Assembly (NCBI GenBank): GCA_020718845.1
Contig: DYRG01000017.1
Location: 1-47,451, forward strand
Length of the DNA: 47,451 nucleotides
Source: Thiomargarita sp.
GTDB taxonomy: Bacteria; Pseudomonadota; Gammaproteobacteria; Beggiatoales; Beggiatoaceae
Reading direction: 5' to 3'
Part shown: positions 29,484 to 37,716 of the stretch, one piece after another
Layout: every line of letters begins with the position of its first letter
How positions within the stretch are numbered: position 1 is the stretch's first letter
Program-made: the position numbers and the translations under genes
Notes under the pieces: generated by a model
Told to the model about the DNA's origin: nothing
Seen by the model: the letters and a program-made list of their open reading frames with translations, nothing else
The model's database searches: none

Positions 29484-30476
29484 TTAACGCCATAATTGGA
29501 AAGCGCGGCTACTTTTACTAATGAATTGATCGCCTTCTTTAATCAATAAATACATTGCAATATTTTCTCGATCTGCGAGAGCAAGTGCTTTTTCTGAACC
29601 CATTACAATAGGCACTTTTGCCCACGCATCGGCAGTCATGCAACTCTTTGAATCTAAAATAGTTGCAGAAACCACATTTGTTTGCACGGGTTCTCCCGTT
29701 TTTGGATCGATAATATGAGAGAAACGCCGCCCATTCAATTCAAAGAAATTACGATAATCACCCGACGTTGCAATACCCGCATCATGCACTGGAATAACGG
29801 TTTGTGCTGCTCTAATGTTTGGGATAGGTTTTTCTACCGCAACTTTCCACGCTTCGCCTTGAGGATTTGATCCTTTTGTACGCAGTTCACCGCCGATTTC
29901 AATTAAATAGTTCAAAACACCTTGTTTTTCTACAAAATCTGCAATTACATCAACCCCATAGCCTTTTGCAATTCCTGATAAATCAATATAAACATCTGAC
30001 TTGGCTTTTTTAATGGCGGGAGGATTAGTTTGAATGCTTAAATATTGATAATTAACTCTTTGTTTAGTTTGATAAATTTCTTCTTGAGAAGGGATTTTTT
30101 CTTCTGTCCATTTTGCTCCAAATCCCCACAAATTCACCAATGGACCGACCGTTATATCAAATGCTCCCTCGCTTAATTCGCTCACGCGCAAGGCTTCTTG
30201 AATGACCGTAAATAACGCTTTTGAAATAGGAATCCAATCAGTCGACGGGTTTTGATTTAATAAAGAAAGTTCTGAATCTTTCTTATAAGTTGACATTTGT
30301 TGATTGACTTCTGCCAATAATTTATCAATTTCTTTTTTCAAATCATTTTCTTTTACTTTTACTAATGTAATATGGTAAGTTGTTCCCATTGTTGAACCTT
30401 CTAAAAATAAAGGTTTAGTTGCTTGATCACAACCCAACAATAAAATAACAATCAAAACTGCAAATAATTTACGCAT
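29484..30476 (-). CDS. apbE: FAD:protein FMN transferase
   Basis: ApbE attaches FMN to Thr/Ser of target proteins such as NqrB, NqrC and RnfG/RnfD in the periplasm. The 330-residue precursor has a lipoprotein signal with lipobox LLLGC near 12-16. GSTMGTTYHITL, FDITVGPLVNLWGFG, DLSGIAKGYGVD, and ATSGDYRNFFELNGRRFSHIIDPKTG-type motifs follow. Its place beside draT suggests a link to Rnf-driven electron supply to nitrogenase, which is inference because no rnf genes are visible. A strong TAGGAGAAAAA ribosome site precedes it. Confidence 0.93.
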   Translation of the reverse strand: MRKLFAVLIVILLLGCDQATKPLFLEGSTMGTTYHITLVKVKENDLKKEIDKLLAEVNQQMSTYKKDSELSLLNQNPSTDWIPISKALFTVIQEALRVSELSEGAFDITVGPLVNLWGFGAKWTEEKIPSQEEIYQTKQRVNYQYLSIQTNPPAIKKAKSDVYIDLSGIAKGYGVDVIADFVEKQGVLNYLIEIGGELRTKGSNPQGEAWKVAVEKPIPNIRAAQTVIPVHDAGIATSGDYRNFFELNGRRFSHIIDPKTGEPVQTNVVSATILDSKSCMTADAWAKVPIVMGSEKALALADRENIAMYLLIKEGDQFISKSSRAFQLWR

Positions 30477-30544
30477 TTTTTCTCCTAAAGTTAGGTTTCA
30501 CTGGCATTGCAAGCCCTAAATGTAAAGGTGTAAATGGCATTGTT

Positions 30545-31987
30545 TTAAATCGCTCTTGTAACGCGGACAATTTCTTCAGGAGTAGTGACACCTTGATAGA
30601 GTTTCTCTAACGCATCTTGACGTAAAGTTCTCATGTTTTCTTTTAAGGCTTGAACACGAATTGCATTGGCATCTCCTCCCGAACCAATCACATGGCGAAT
30701 ATCATCGGACATAATTAATAATTCATAAATTCCTACCCGTCCGCGATAACCCGTTGAACCACATCGATCGCAACCTTTTCCTCTTTTTATTTTAATCTCT
30801 GATGAAATACCCAATAAACGACTTTCTTCTTCGGTTAAATCAACTTCATGAGAGCAATGTTTGCACACTCTTCTTACCAAACGTTGCGCCATAATTCCTA
30901 ACAAACTTGAACTAATCAAATACGAATCCACACCCATATCTTGTAATCGGGTAATTGCTCCCGCCGCATCATTGGTATGTAATGTCGAGAAAACCAAATG
31001 TCCCGTCAAAGCAGATTCAATTGCAATCGACGCGGTTTCGTGATCGCGGATTTCTCCAATCAGAATCACATCAGGGTCTTGGCGCACAATCGACCGCAAA
31101 CCCGCCGCAAAAGTTAGCCCAATCTTAGGATTTACATGGATTTGAGTGATCCCAGACATTTGATATTCGACGGGGTCTTCGACGGTAATGATTTTTTGCG
31201 TTCCCGTATTAATTTTTTCCAAAGTCCCATACAAACTGGTGGTTTTTCCCGAACCCGTTGGACCCGTCACCAAAATCATTCCGAACGGTTGACGAATAAT
31301 ATCACTATATTTTTCAAGCACATCCGATGGCATTCCGAGATGTTCGAGGCTAACTCCCGTATCGCTTCGATCCAAAATCCGCAACACAATCGATTCGCCG
31401 TGAACACCCGGCAACGTGGAAACCCGCATATCGAGGGCGCGTGTGCCGATGTTGTATTGAATGCGCCCATCTTGAGGAAGGCGTTTTTCGCCGATGTCCA
31501 ATTTTGCCATCAATTTCAAACGAGAAGCCACCGCTGGCGTGACTTTTGACGACAACCGTTCGATTTCGACCATCACCCCATCGACCCGACAACGCACGAC
31601 TAATGCGGTTTCTTCGGGTTCAAAATGAATGTCGCTGGCGTTCAAATCTAATGCGCGTTCCATTAAATGATTCACCATTCGAATCACGGGTGCTTCGGAG
31701 GCTAAATCCTCTAAATATTCATTATCGACATCAAAAGAATCTGCACCACTTTCTAATTGCGGTGTTAATTTAGATCGCCAAAGTTTTGTTAAGCGTTCGA
31801 CTTCTTCTTCTGTGCCGGATACAAATTGGACTTGTTTTCCCAATAAGAAACGAATTTTTGCTCGATCTTCGATGCTGGGTAATAATTTAAAAACAATCCG
31901 ATTTTCTTGAGGAAAATGCTCAACTGGCACAATCCCTTTATTCACTAATAATTGCGTAAAAACCGATCTCAACCGATCATTATCCAT
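30545..31987 (-). CDS. gspE: type II secretion ATPase
   Basis: GspE is the hexameric cytoplasmic ATPase that drives type II secretion pseudopilus assembly. The 480-residue protein has an N-terminal domain (about 1-90), then the N2 domain with ASDIHFEP. Walker A is GPTGSGKTTSLYGTLE near 240-255. The Asp box ITVEDPVEY, Walker B VILIGEIRD and the His box TGHLVFSTLHTND follow. A tetracysteine zinc motif lies near 380-415 (CKHC then CDRCGS). It lacks the longer PilB N-terminus. No other gsp genes adjoin it, so the T2SS cluster is dispersed in this genome. Confidence 0.88.
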   Translation of the reverse strand: MDNDRLRSVFTQLLVNKGIVPVEHFPQENRIVFKLLPSIEDRAKIRFLLGKQVQFVSGTEEEVERLTKLWRSKLTPQLESGADSFDVDNEYLEDLASEAPVIRMVNHLMERALDLNASDIHFEPEETALVVRCRVDGVMVEIERLSSKVTPAVASRLKLMAKLDIGEKRLPQDGRIQYNIGTRALDMRVSTLPGVHGESIVLRILDRSDTGVSLEHLGMPSDVLEKYSDIIRQPFGMILVTGPTGSGKTTSLYGTLEKINTGTQKIITVEDPVEYQMSGITQIHVNPKIGLTFAAGLRSIVRQDPDVILIGEIRDHETASIAIESALTGHLVFSTLHTNDAAGAITRLQDMGVDSYLISSSLLGIMAQRLVRRVCKHCSHEVDLTEEESRLLGISSEIKIKRGKGCDRCGSTGYRGRVGIYELLIMSDDIRHVIGSGGDANAIRVQALKENMRTLRQDALEKLYQGVTTPEEIVRVTRAI

Positions 31988-32071
31988 TTTCTTTGTCCGT
32001 TTTATAAGTTAGTTTTCTAATTGAGGGTTATTTTCTATAAATTGATGTAAAATTATCCACTCATTATAGAC

Positions 32072-32341
32072 TCAAAATTTTTGGAGTAGTTTCTCATATT
32101 CTCTGTGAGAACCAATCCAAAACCATACAATTTCATTATTATCAATGATTCCAACCGCTCTGTAATCAATATTGATTCGCACTGAGTAAATAGGTTTGCT
32201 CGAATGAACTCGTTTAAATTGTAGGCTTGGGTAATAGGGATTATTTTTGAACTGTGAATAAGCCATTTTTGCCTGTTTTTGAATGTCCACAGGTAAAGCC
32301 AGATATGTTTTCCAAAATTTTTCAGTGGCGTGTGAAATCAC
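32072..32341 (-). CDS. RelE/HigB-like toxin
   Basis: This 89-residue basic protein has the RelE/ParE-like pattern. An N-terminal helix pair (FWKTYLALPVDIQKQAKMAY) is followed by PSLQFKRVHSSKPIYSVRINIDYRAVGII and a WFWIGSHREYEKLL end. Family members are mRNA interferases or gyrase poisons, and which applies here cannot be told. GTG at 32341 overlaps the antitoxin stop (GTGA). The gene order is antitoxin first. Confidence 0.82.
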   Translation of the reverse strand: MISHATEKFWKTYLALPVDIQKQAKMAYSQFKNNPYYPSLQFKRVHSSKPIYSVRINIDYRAVGIIDNNEIVWFWIGSHREYEKLLQKF

Positions 32342-32556
32342 AATTTATCCAGCATTAAAGGCTTGGTTTTTCCTGCCCGATGTTCTTTTAGAGCTTCATT
32401 TGCAAGTTCCTCTAATAAATTCTCAGATTCTGCAAAACTAGAATCCCATTTTTTCTCTGCTAATAATTCACCCATTAACCATTTTGCAAGCCTATTTTGC
32501 TGTAGGTCTGGTAATTTCGCAGCTTCTGCAAATGCTTGTTCGAGTAATTGCGTCAT
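32338..32556 (-). CDS. antitoxin of the RelE-like pair
   Basis: This 72-residue acidic helical protein (MTQLLEQAFAEAAKLPDLQQ start) has a C-terminal HRAGKTKPL segment. This is a common antitoxin form found upstream of RelE-like toxins in cyanobacteria and filamentous gammaproteobacteria (recall). The stop overlaps the toxin GTG by four bases, the classic coupling of type II pairs. AAGGAATAACC forms the ribosome site. Autoregulation is likely but no operator is obvious. Confidence 0.8.
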   Translation of the reverse strand: MTQLLEQAFAEAAKLPDLQQNRLAKWLMGELLAEKKWDSSFAESENLLEELANEALKEHRAGKTKPLMLDKL

Positions 32557-32566
32557 TGGTTATTCC

Positions 32567-32689
32567 TTAAAAATAAATTTTCATAATTGAAACACTATAC
32601 AAATCTTGTAATTTACCTTCAAGTTTATGCAATCTGAGAGTTTGCGCTTTTCTCAGATATGAATCAGGCGTGATGAGTTGATAAGGCAT
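32567..32689 (-). pseudogene. internally deleted RelE-family toxin remnant
   Basis: A 40-codon frame begins MPYQLITPDSYLRKA and jumps to TLRLHKLEGKLQDLYSVSI, then ends after MKIYF. Both blocks match the start and middle of a RelE-type toxin. About 30 residues expected between them and the C-terminal third are missing. The ATG lies inside the 3' end of the Phd-like antitoxin gene, 26 bases before its stop codon ends, as in intact pairs. The toxin is almost certainly inactive. Confidence 0.75.
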
Positions 32690-32936
32690 CGTGTAATCTC
32701 TGAAGATGTGCATCAACTGATTCTATTGCGTAATGTCCAGCAACAATATCTGCTTTTGCTTGAGTTAAGGCAATTTCTAATTCAAGTTCTTGTAAATTTT
32801 GATATTTTTCAATATCCATAACCACAAAACGTTGTTTTCCACTAATTGAAATAGCGATTTCTGAGGCTTTTGCTAAAGCGGTTTCAATAATAGAAATGCC
32901 GTATGTTTTTAAATCATTTGCATCGATAGCATTCAT
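32664..32936 (-). CDS. Phd/YefM-type antitoxin, orphaned
   Basis: This 90-residue protein begins MNAIDANDLKTYGISIIETA and has the Phd/YefM form: an N-terminal DNA-binding fold with ISISGKQRFVVMDIEKYQNLQ near 29-50, then a toxin-wrapping C-terminal helix. Its partner toxin reading frame overlaps its 3' end but is deleted internally. It probably persists as an orphan antitoxin or repressor. A GAGGACATTACC ribosome site precedes the ATG. Confidence 0.82.
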   Translation of the reverse strand: MNAIDANDLKTYGISIIETALAKASEIAISISGKQRFVVMDIEKYQNLQELELEIALTQAKADIVAGHYAIESVDAHLQRLHDALSTHHA

Positions 32937-33023
32937 GGTAATGTCCTCTGCTTAGTTTCTATGGTGTTAAGTTTTAAAATTTACTTATGGATTTTGAAAG
33001 GAACTTTAATGCAAAGATGAATT

Positions 33024-33416
33024 TCAAGGTAAGTTTCGGGGGTATTTTATAGGATTATTTGTAATAAGTAAAGACATTTTTAGGTTATCTATGGGGAGAG
33101 GAATATTTAAAGAAATAGAGGTGCTTTTTCTATAACCATTTTCTTGTAACCACGTCATAATATCTTGCCAATTATGTATTTTATCATGTTGAGTTAGTGT
33201 TTTAACGTAACGATAAATAGTATTAGAAATATCGACTTCAATTGATCCACATTCTCTTTGACGTTGATGAGCAATTTCACAGGGGCTTAATCCACACAAG
33301 AGACCTCTTAAATGAATTTTCTCTATTTTAGTTAATGATTTTCCTTTGATGCCTGCTAAATCCTGATAAAGTTGTTCAACATCCCAACACACACAAGCCT
33401 CATCAAAAAGTTCCAT
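33024..33416 (-). CDS. helix-turn-helix-like protein, possible regulator or adaptor of the caspase cluster
   Basis: The 130-residue product starts MELFDEACVCWDVEQLY at the ATG preceded by AAGGGAAAAAAC. A longer frame would begin at 33443 without a good ribosome site. Residues about 27-75 (SLTKIEKIHLRGLLCGLSP and a following CEIAHQRQRECGSIEVDISN stretch) look like a helix-turn-helix. From memory they resemble the N-terminal module that precedes AAA or vWA-MoxR-associated conflict proteins in cyanobacteria and filamentous gammaproteobacteria. The WQDIMTWLQENGYRK segment fits that module. Here it stands alone without an ATPase. It diverges from the caspase operon, with 121 bases between starts. 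Confidence 0.6.
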   Translation of the reverse strand: MELFDEACVCWDVEQLYQDLAGIKGKSLTKIEKIHLRGLLCGLSPCEIAHQRQRECGSIEVDISNTIYRYVKTLTQHDKIHNWQDIMTWLQENGYRKSTSISLNIPLPIDNLKMSLLITNNPIKYPRNLP

Positions 33417-33449
33417 GTTTTTTCCCTTTAATTTCCTAATCAAAACCTA

Positions 33450-33466
33450 ATGCTTTTCCTAAGCAT
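33450..33466. promoter_or_regulatory. inverted repeat in the divergent control region
   Basis: ATGCTT-TTCCT-AAGCAT is a perfect 6-bp inverted repeat in the 121-base gap between the helix-turn-helix-like gene and the caspase operon. It could be an operator, or a 5'-leader hairpin on the minus transcript. Confidence 0.35.
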
Positions 33467-33537
33467 CTTAGCTTCTTTTTCGTTCATAATTAAGATTAGT
33501 TTAAGTTTCATAATTTCACGAAAAAAAGGAGACTCAG

Positions 33538-34290
33538 ATGTTCACCTCAAAACTTTTAGCGGTCGCACTCGCCGCCACTTTCACGCTAACTGCTTGTAAT
33601 TCTAGCACAACTAAACCTGAAAATCTTGGAAAAGCGACTGGTCACGGACCGGAGACGGGTACCGTCTCTGATTCGTCCCCGATTGCAGAGCCGAAAAAAA
33701 TTAAAAAAGTCAGTCATCAAGAATCTGATTTTTCAGTGGTTTATTCGAAATTTGATCGATCGACGCAAGAAATTACCGATTTAGCAGAAGGAGATCGTTT
33801 GCGAGAAGGTGATCTCTATAAAATCAAAATTACCGCTGCAAAAGATTGTTTTGTCTATGTTTTTCAAATTGATGGTAAGGGTAAATTTTTCAATTTGATG
33901 GAGCACAATGATAAAAGATTCAAATTTAAACAATTAGACGCTGGACAAGACCTTAATTTACCAAGAGATGATCGATCTTACCGACTTGATGGCACTAAAG
34001 GCATGGAAAATATTTTTGTGGTGGTTTCTGATAAAGAAGACCCTAGTTTGGAAGGCTTTTATAGAAAACTTTCCACAGAAATCGCCCAATCTAACAAAAG
34101 ATCATCTAAAGACATTAAAGAAACAACGGCAAGGAAAAAAGGACCTGCCGATGGACTTGTTTCAGATAAAACGGGAACTGTCATTAAACATAGTGAAGTT
34201 AATTTAGAAGGAAAAGTTTCTGAACAAAAGATTTCTTGTGAAGAACAGCGCGCTTGCGCAAGTAGTATCGCTTTTTATAACAATATGTAG
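33538..34290 (+). CDS. DUF4384-like lipoprotein
   Basis: This 250-residue lipoprotein has a signal peptide with lipobox LTAC (17-20), so the mature protein starts at Cys20. Residues about 60-165 resemble DUF4384: YSKFDRSTQEITDLAEGDRL, then DLYKIKITAAKDCFVYVFQID and a central Asp/Leu-rich segment. DUF4384 domains are often coupled to caspase-like or kinase domains. The C-terminal part is Lys/Thr-rich and ends with a CEEQRAC pair of Cys. An AAAAAAAGGAGACTCAG ribosome site precedes the ATG. It is the first gene of the exported caspase set. The assignment rests on remembered family pattern. Confidence 0.7.
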   Translation: MFTSKLLAVALAATFTLTACNSSTTKPENLGKATGHGPETGTVSDSSPIAEPKKIKKVSHQESDFSVVYSKFDRSTQEITDLAEGDRLREGDLYKIKITAAKDCFVYVFQIDGKGKFFNLMEHNDKRFKFKQLDAGQDLNLPRDDRSYRLDGTKGMENIFVVVSDKEDPSLEGFYRKLSTEIAQSNKRSSKDIKETTARKKGPADGLVSDKTGTVIKHSEVNLEGKVSEQKISCEEQRACASSIAFYNNM

Positions 34291-34385
34291 TTTCTTTTCT
34301 TCCGATTTACCTATAGAAAAACTACGTTTAACCTGATTTTTACTTAATTTAATTATTTTCTTTTTTTAATCATAAGGATTTAACC

Positions 34386-35351
34386 ATGAAACTTTTTTCT
34401 AAAACGCTTTTAAGTACCGCTGTGCTTTCTTGTTTTTCTCTCCCTTCTCATGCTGATATTTATACGATGGGCATAGAGTATTGCAAAAATAATTTAGGGG
34501 GGTGTGGTCTTGAAGAAGTCGCTGAATTTGCTTTTGATGACAAAAAATGTGACAACCCAACTAAAGAACCTTTCACCACCCTTTGTAGAAACTTTAAAGC
34601 TAAATTAGATGCTTATCGACCACAGGCTGGAGATGTTGTTCAAAGGAACGATGTAAAAAAAGATATATCAATGTGCATGAATTCCACAAATACATCAGAT
34701 ACTTATTGTGTTGGTATTCAAGAGGCTGTTAAAAACTCAATAAAGGGTAAATATCTGGAAATAACTGCTGTTGAAAAATGTATTCAAGATGGTGAAACCA
34801 CTTGTAAGCAACCTGTAGTAAATAAAGTGAATGACTGCGTTAATTCTACTGATACAACAAATAATTATTGCAACGATATTAAGGCTAAAATAACACCTAA
34901 ATATACCTTAACAACTAGTTGTGGTACTAGCAGCAGTAGTGCTCCTTCTTCATGTTCCAATACTGACATACAAAACAAAGTGAAGAAATGTATTGGTCTT
35001 ACCAATGAAACTCCGTCTATATTTGATAATAAACATTCAGAGAATAGTGAGTGCAATGCTCTTAGAGATGGTGTGATAAATCAAAAATATATTTGGAAAG
35101 ATAATGCCAAAAGTTATGCTTTCTTAGCTTCTACAAATCCTGGAGATGACGCGCTTTTTATACCTAGCATCGATAGTGGTGCTCTTACACTGGAAAACTC
35201 TCCTCTTACCCCAATAGATTTTAATAATAGAAAGCAAAATAGAATACCTTTCAAATGGGTACTAAAATCTGACTCCAAATGTGGAACTGTTATTGGATTG
35301 GTAGATGGTGATAAACCAAAGGTGAGTAACATTAAATGTGATCTTGATTAA
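34386..35351 (+). CDS. cysteine-rich secreted repeat protein
   Basis: This exported protein of 321 residues has a signal peptide (1-23, ending SHA). Its function is not recognised. The mature part has 16 cysteines, an even number that suits disulfides. An opening GIEYCKNNLGGCGLEE motif is followed by diverged repeats of the form C-x-N-S-T-x-T-x3-Y-C (near 98-109 and 151-162), each followed by K-Y about 15 residues on. A third copy near 198-230 is looser. The opening Cys motif matches the C-K-x5-C-G repeat of the secreted protein at 306-1796. An AAGGATTTAACC site precedes the ATG. It lies 95 bases after the lipoprotein gene. Confidence 0.7.
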   Translation: MKLFSKTLLSTAVLSCFSLPSHADIYTMGIEYCKNNLGGCGLEEVAEFAFDDKKCDNPTKEPFTTLCRNFKAKLDAYRPQAGDVVQRNDVKKDISMCMNSTNTSDTYCVGIQEAVKNSIKGKYLEITAVEKCIQDGETTCKQPVVNKVNDCVNSTDTTNNYCNDIKAKITPKYTLTTSCGTSSSSAPSSCSNTDIQNKVKKCIGLTNETPSIFDNKHSENSECNALRDGVINQKYIWKDNAKSYAFLASTNPGDDALFIPSIDSGALTLENSPLTPIDFNNRKQNRIPFKWVLKSDSKCGTVIGLVDGDKPKVSNIKCDLD

Positions 35352-35426
35352 TAACCTACTCATTGGGGTTTTCACTCCAACGAGGAAAGTTAAGAAAATT
35401 ACTTCCCCTTTAGATAACAAAAGGAC

Positions 35427-36347
35427 ATGAACAAGATGAGCCTGTTTAAACAGTTAGTAGTGTTGGTTATTTTTTGCAATAGTTCATTAGCAAATGCTGG
35501 ATATGATGATAATATTATCACTGATAAAGATAATAAGCTGGGTGATGAGCTAATTTTGCCTAAAAAAGAATTGGAATGGAGCATTACGCCGCGTTTATTA
35601 ACGGGGGTTATGTATTTCAAACATATTACTCTCAATAGAATGAATTTAAGCAATAAACCCGTTGCATTTGGGGGGCTGGGATTAAATGTTAACCTCGATA
35701 AATGGTTCTTATATGGATATGGTTTAGATACGGCTAAAACAAGTGACCATATTTTTGAACCAGAAGAACGAAATTTATCCGAATCAAATTATGTTTTTCA
35801 ACGCCAAGATTATGCAGTTACTCTTGGGAGAGAAATTAGTGATTTATTCAGTGATTCTAAAATTTGGAGTATGTCTTTATTTGCAGGCTATCGCTACGGT
35901 AAAACAAAAGTACAATCAACTGCTGTAACTTTTAATAGTAGTTTAGCTGGTATTTCCGATTCTTTATTAGTAGGTTCAATACAATATTCAGCACAAGGTC
36001 CTTTGGCGGGAATAGGATTAAAAATGAAACCTTTTGGTGAAAAATCTACTAGTCAACTAGGTTTAAGTGTGGGTTATGGACCATTAAAAGGTAAATATCT
36101 TCGTGTTGATAGTAATATTTTATTAAACACAGTTGTTAACAATGATAATAGAACAACTAACACAGGAGCATGGATTGTAGGATTAAGTTGGGAAGGACAA
36201 TTTAAAAATAATCCTCAACTAAGTTATGGTTTTGTAGTGGATTATTATGCTTACAATGTGGAGGTTGCGCAAGATAATGACCTTACTGCAAATTTAAAAG
36301 AATCTGTAGGAAGTTTGAAAGCATTTTTGAATTATCATTTCAAGTAA
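35427..36347 (+). CDS. predicted outer-membrane beta-barrel protein
   Basis: This 306-residue precursor has a signal peptide (1-23, ending ANA). The mature protein is an alternation of amphipathic strands and turns (KWFLYGYGLDTAK, SLFAGYRYGKTKV, QLGLSVGYGPLKG, PQLSYGFVVDYYAY) ending with FLNYHFK, where an aromatic near the C-terminus fits a barrel signal. Length and strand count suggest about 10-12 strands. I do not recognise the family. AAAAGGAC lies directly before the chosen ATG. Another Met three codons on is possible. It lies 14 bases before the caspase gene, so the two are surely co-expressed. Confidence 0.7.
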   Translation: MNKMSLFKQLVVLVIFCNSSLANAGYDDNIITDKDNKLGDELILPKKELEWSITPRLLTGVMYFKHITLNRMNLSNKPVAFGGLGLNVNLDKWFLYGYGLDTAKTSDHIFEPEERNLSESNYVFQRQDYAVTLGREISDLFSDSKIWSMSLFAGYRYGKTKVQSTAVTFNSSLAGISDSLLVGSIQYSAQGPLAGIGLKMKPFGEKSTSQLGLSVGYGPLKGKYLRVDSNILLNTVVNNDNRTTNTGAWIVGLSWEGQFKNNPQLSYGFVVDYYAYNVEVAQDNDLTANLKESVGSLKAFLNYHFK

Positions 36348-36361
36348 AAAAGGAGCGTATC

Positions 36362-37471
36362 ATGTGTAAGAAACCGTTAGTATTAGCGACCTTATTTTCA
36401 TTAGGTTCAATAAATCAAATAGCGATTGCAGAAGATTTAAATTGTAATCAATATCAAGCGGCAGAAGAATCGATTAAAAATCTATCTTCAGTTGAGAATT
36501 TAGCCGTTGTTATCGGCAATGGTAATTACGAACAGGAAGGTAAAAAATCTGTTTGGGGAAACTTAAAACTTACCAGAACAGATTCCCAAAAAATGCGAGA
36601 TCAATTTTCTAAAAATAACTTCCATGTTCTTTATAAAGAAGATGCGACTAAAAATGATATGGATAGCTTAGTTTGTAAGATGGGTTATTTTTTAAAACAT
36701 CATTCTTCTATAAATACGGTTGCATTTTATTTCTCTGGTCATGGAACAAGTGATCCAGTAAATAAAGATAATTTATTAGTTCCAACTGATATGGATTTCA
36801 TTCCTATGTATTCGGGGGCTATTAATTGTAATGGTGAAGAAAAAGGCAACGAAATTTGTAAAAAACTTTTTGAAGAACGTGATTGTGATAAGGATACTTG
36901 TAAAATTGAAGGTTATGAAGGAAAAGTTTTAAATGTTGAGACAATTCTTCAAACAATGAAAAATTACTATCCTAAAGATTCAAATGGAAAACCATTAACA
37001 GAATCTAAGCGTAATCATTTAGTGCTTTTAGACGCTTGTCGATCAAATGGAATTTCAGAAGTTGCTAAAGATAAAGCAATTCAAATTGCTGAAAAAATTA
37101 CTAAAGGATTAAAAAAAGGTCCAATAGACATTATTCCTACTTTAGCGATAACTAAATCTACATTAGGAACAATGGGTGTGGCTTCTTCTGCAACAGATTT
37201 ACCCAATTCACTAATTGGTTTTGCAGCAGGTATTGGAAAAAGTGCGATTGAATTTGAGAACGCTGAAAATAGTGTTTATACGCAATATTTACTTAAACAT
37301 ATTTTTGATAAAAGCGTCACCTTGAAACAGGCTTTAGATCAAGTGATTGTGAGTGTAAAACGACAAACTTCTATTCTAAAAGAAACCCAAGTTCCTCGAT
37401 ATGATGCTTCGTTAGAAGATGAAATTTACTTAGGCGGGCAACAAAAACTAGATTTTGCTCCTGGTGGTTAA
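36362..37471 (+). CDS. secreted caspase-like protease (peptidase C14 / metacaspase-like)
   Basis: This 369-residue precursor has a signal peptide (1-24) and an exported C14 domain. NLAVVIGNGNYEQ near 46-58 opens the fold. LKLTRTDSQKMRDQF follows. The catalytic dyad is His127 in FYFSGHGTSD and Cys226 in LVLLDACRSNG, both intact. An insertion between them contains six Cys (near 156-180), unusual for the family and suited to an oxidising compartment. No Walker or repeat domain is fused. AAAAAAGGAGCG is a strong ribosome site. It is the last gene of the four-gene exported set, closed by a terminator. Substrate and trigger are unknown. Confidence 0.85.
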   Translation: MCKKPLVLATLFSLGSINQIAIAEDLNCNQYQAAEESIKNLSSVENLAVVIGNGNYEQEGKKSVWGNLKLTRTDSQKMRDQFSKNNFHVLYKEDATKNDMDSLVCKMGYFLKHHSSINTVAFYFSGHGTSDPVNKDNLLVPTDMDFIPMYSGAINCNGEEKGNEICKKLFEERDCDKDTCKIEGYEGKVLNVETILQTMKNYYPKDSNGKPLTESKRNHLVLLDACRSNGISEVAKDKAIQIAEKITKGLKKGPIDIIPTLAITKSTLGTMGVASSATDLPNSLIGFAAGIGKSAIEFENAENSVYTQYLLKHIFDKSVTLKQALDQVIVSVKRQTSILKETQVPRYDASLEDEIYLGGQQKLDFAPGG

Positions 37472-37478
37472 ATTTTTG

Positions 37479-37595
37479 CTAAACTTGAGGCGGAATAAAA
37501 AGTCCGCCTTTTTTATTGATTTCTTTTTTTGTGTCCGATACGAATTGGCGTTGTTTTGCCAATAAGAAACGAATTAAAGTAAGCCTTTCAGACAT
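37479..37595 (-). pseudogene. fragment derived from a gspE-like gene
   Basis: A 38-codon frame reads LIRFLLAKQRQFVSDT, close to IRFLLGKQVQFVSGT of the intact gspE at 31800-31860. About 40 of 46 bases match between 37535-37580 and 31815-31860 by eye. Nothing else of GspE is recognisable here. It overlaps the terminator of the caspase operon. It looks like the residue of a decayed paralogue or a small duplication. Confidence 0.55.
37488..37516 (+). terminator. terminator of the caspase operon
   Basis: AGGCGGA (37488-37494) and TCCGCCT (37503-37509) form a perfect 7-bp stem followed by seven T. Confidence 0.9.
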
Positions 37596-37716
37596 TGTTT
37601 AGTCATTTTTAGAAAGCGTCATTTCAAGTATTTTTCTTAATTGCAAGGCATTATTTGATATTCTTGTAATATTTTTGTTTCTCAAGATATTGATGAAAAA
37701 TCTATTCTCCTGATGT

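Noticed and set aside
30477-30544. short inverted bases TTAGG/CCTAA between gspE and apbE
   Set aside because: The stem is only five pairs with a long loop and no T run, so it is not a credible terminator.
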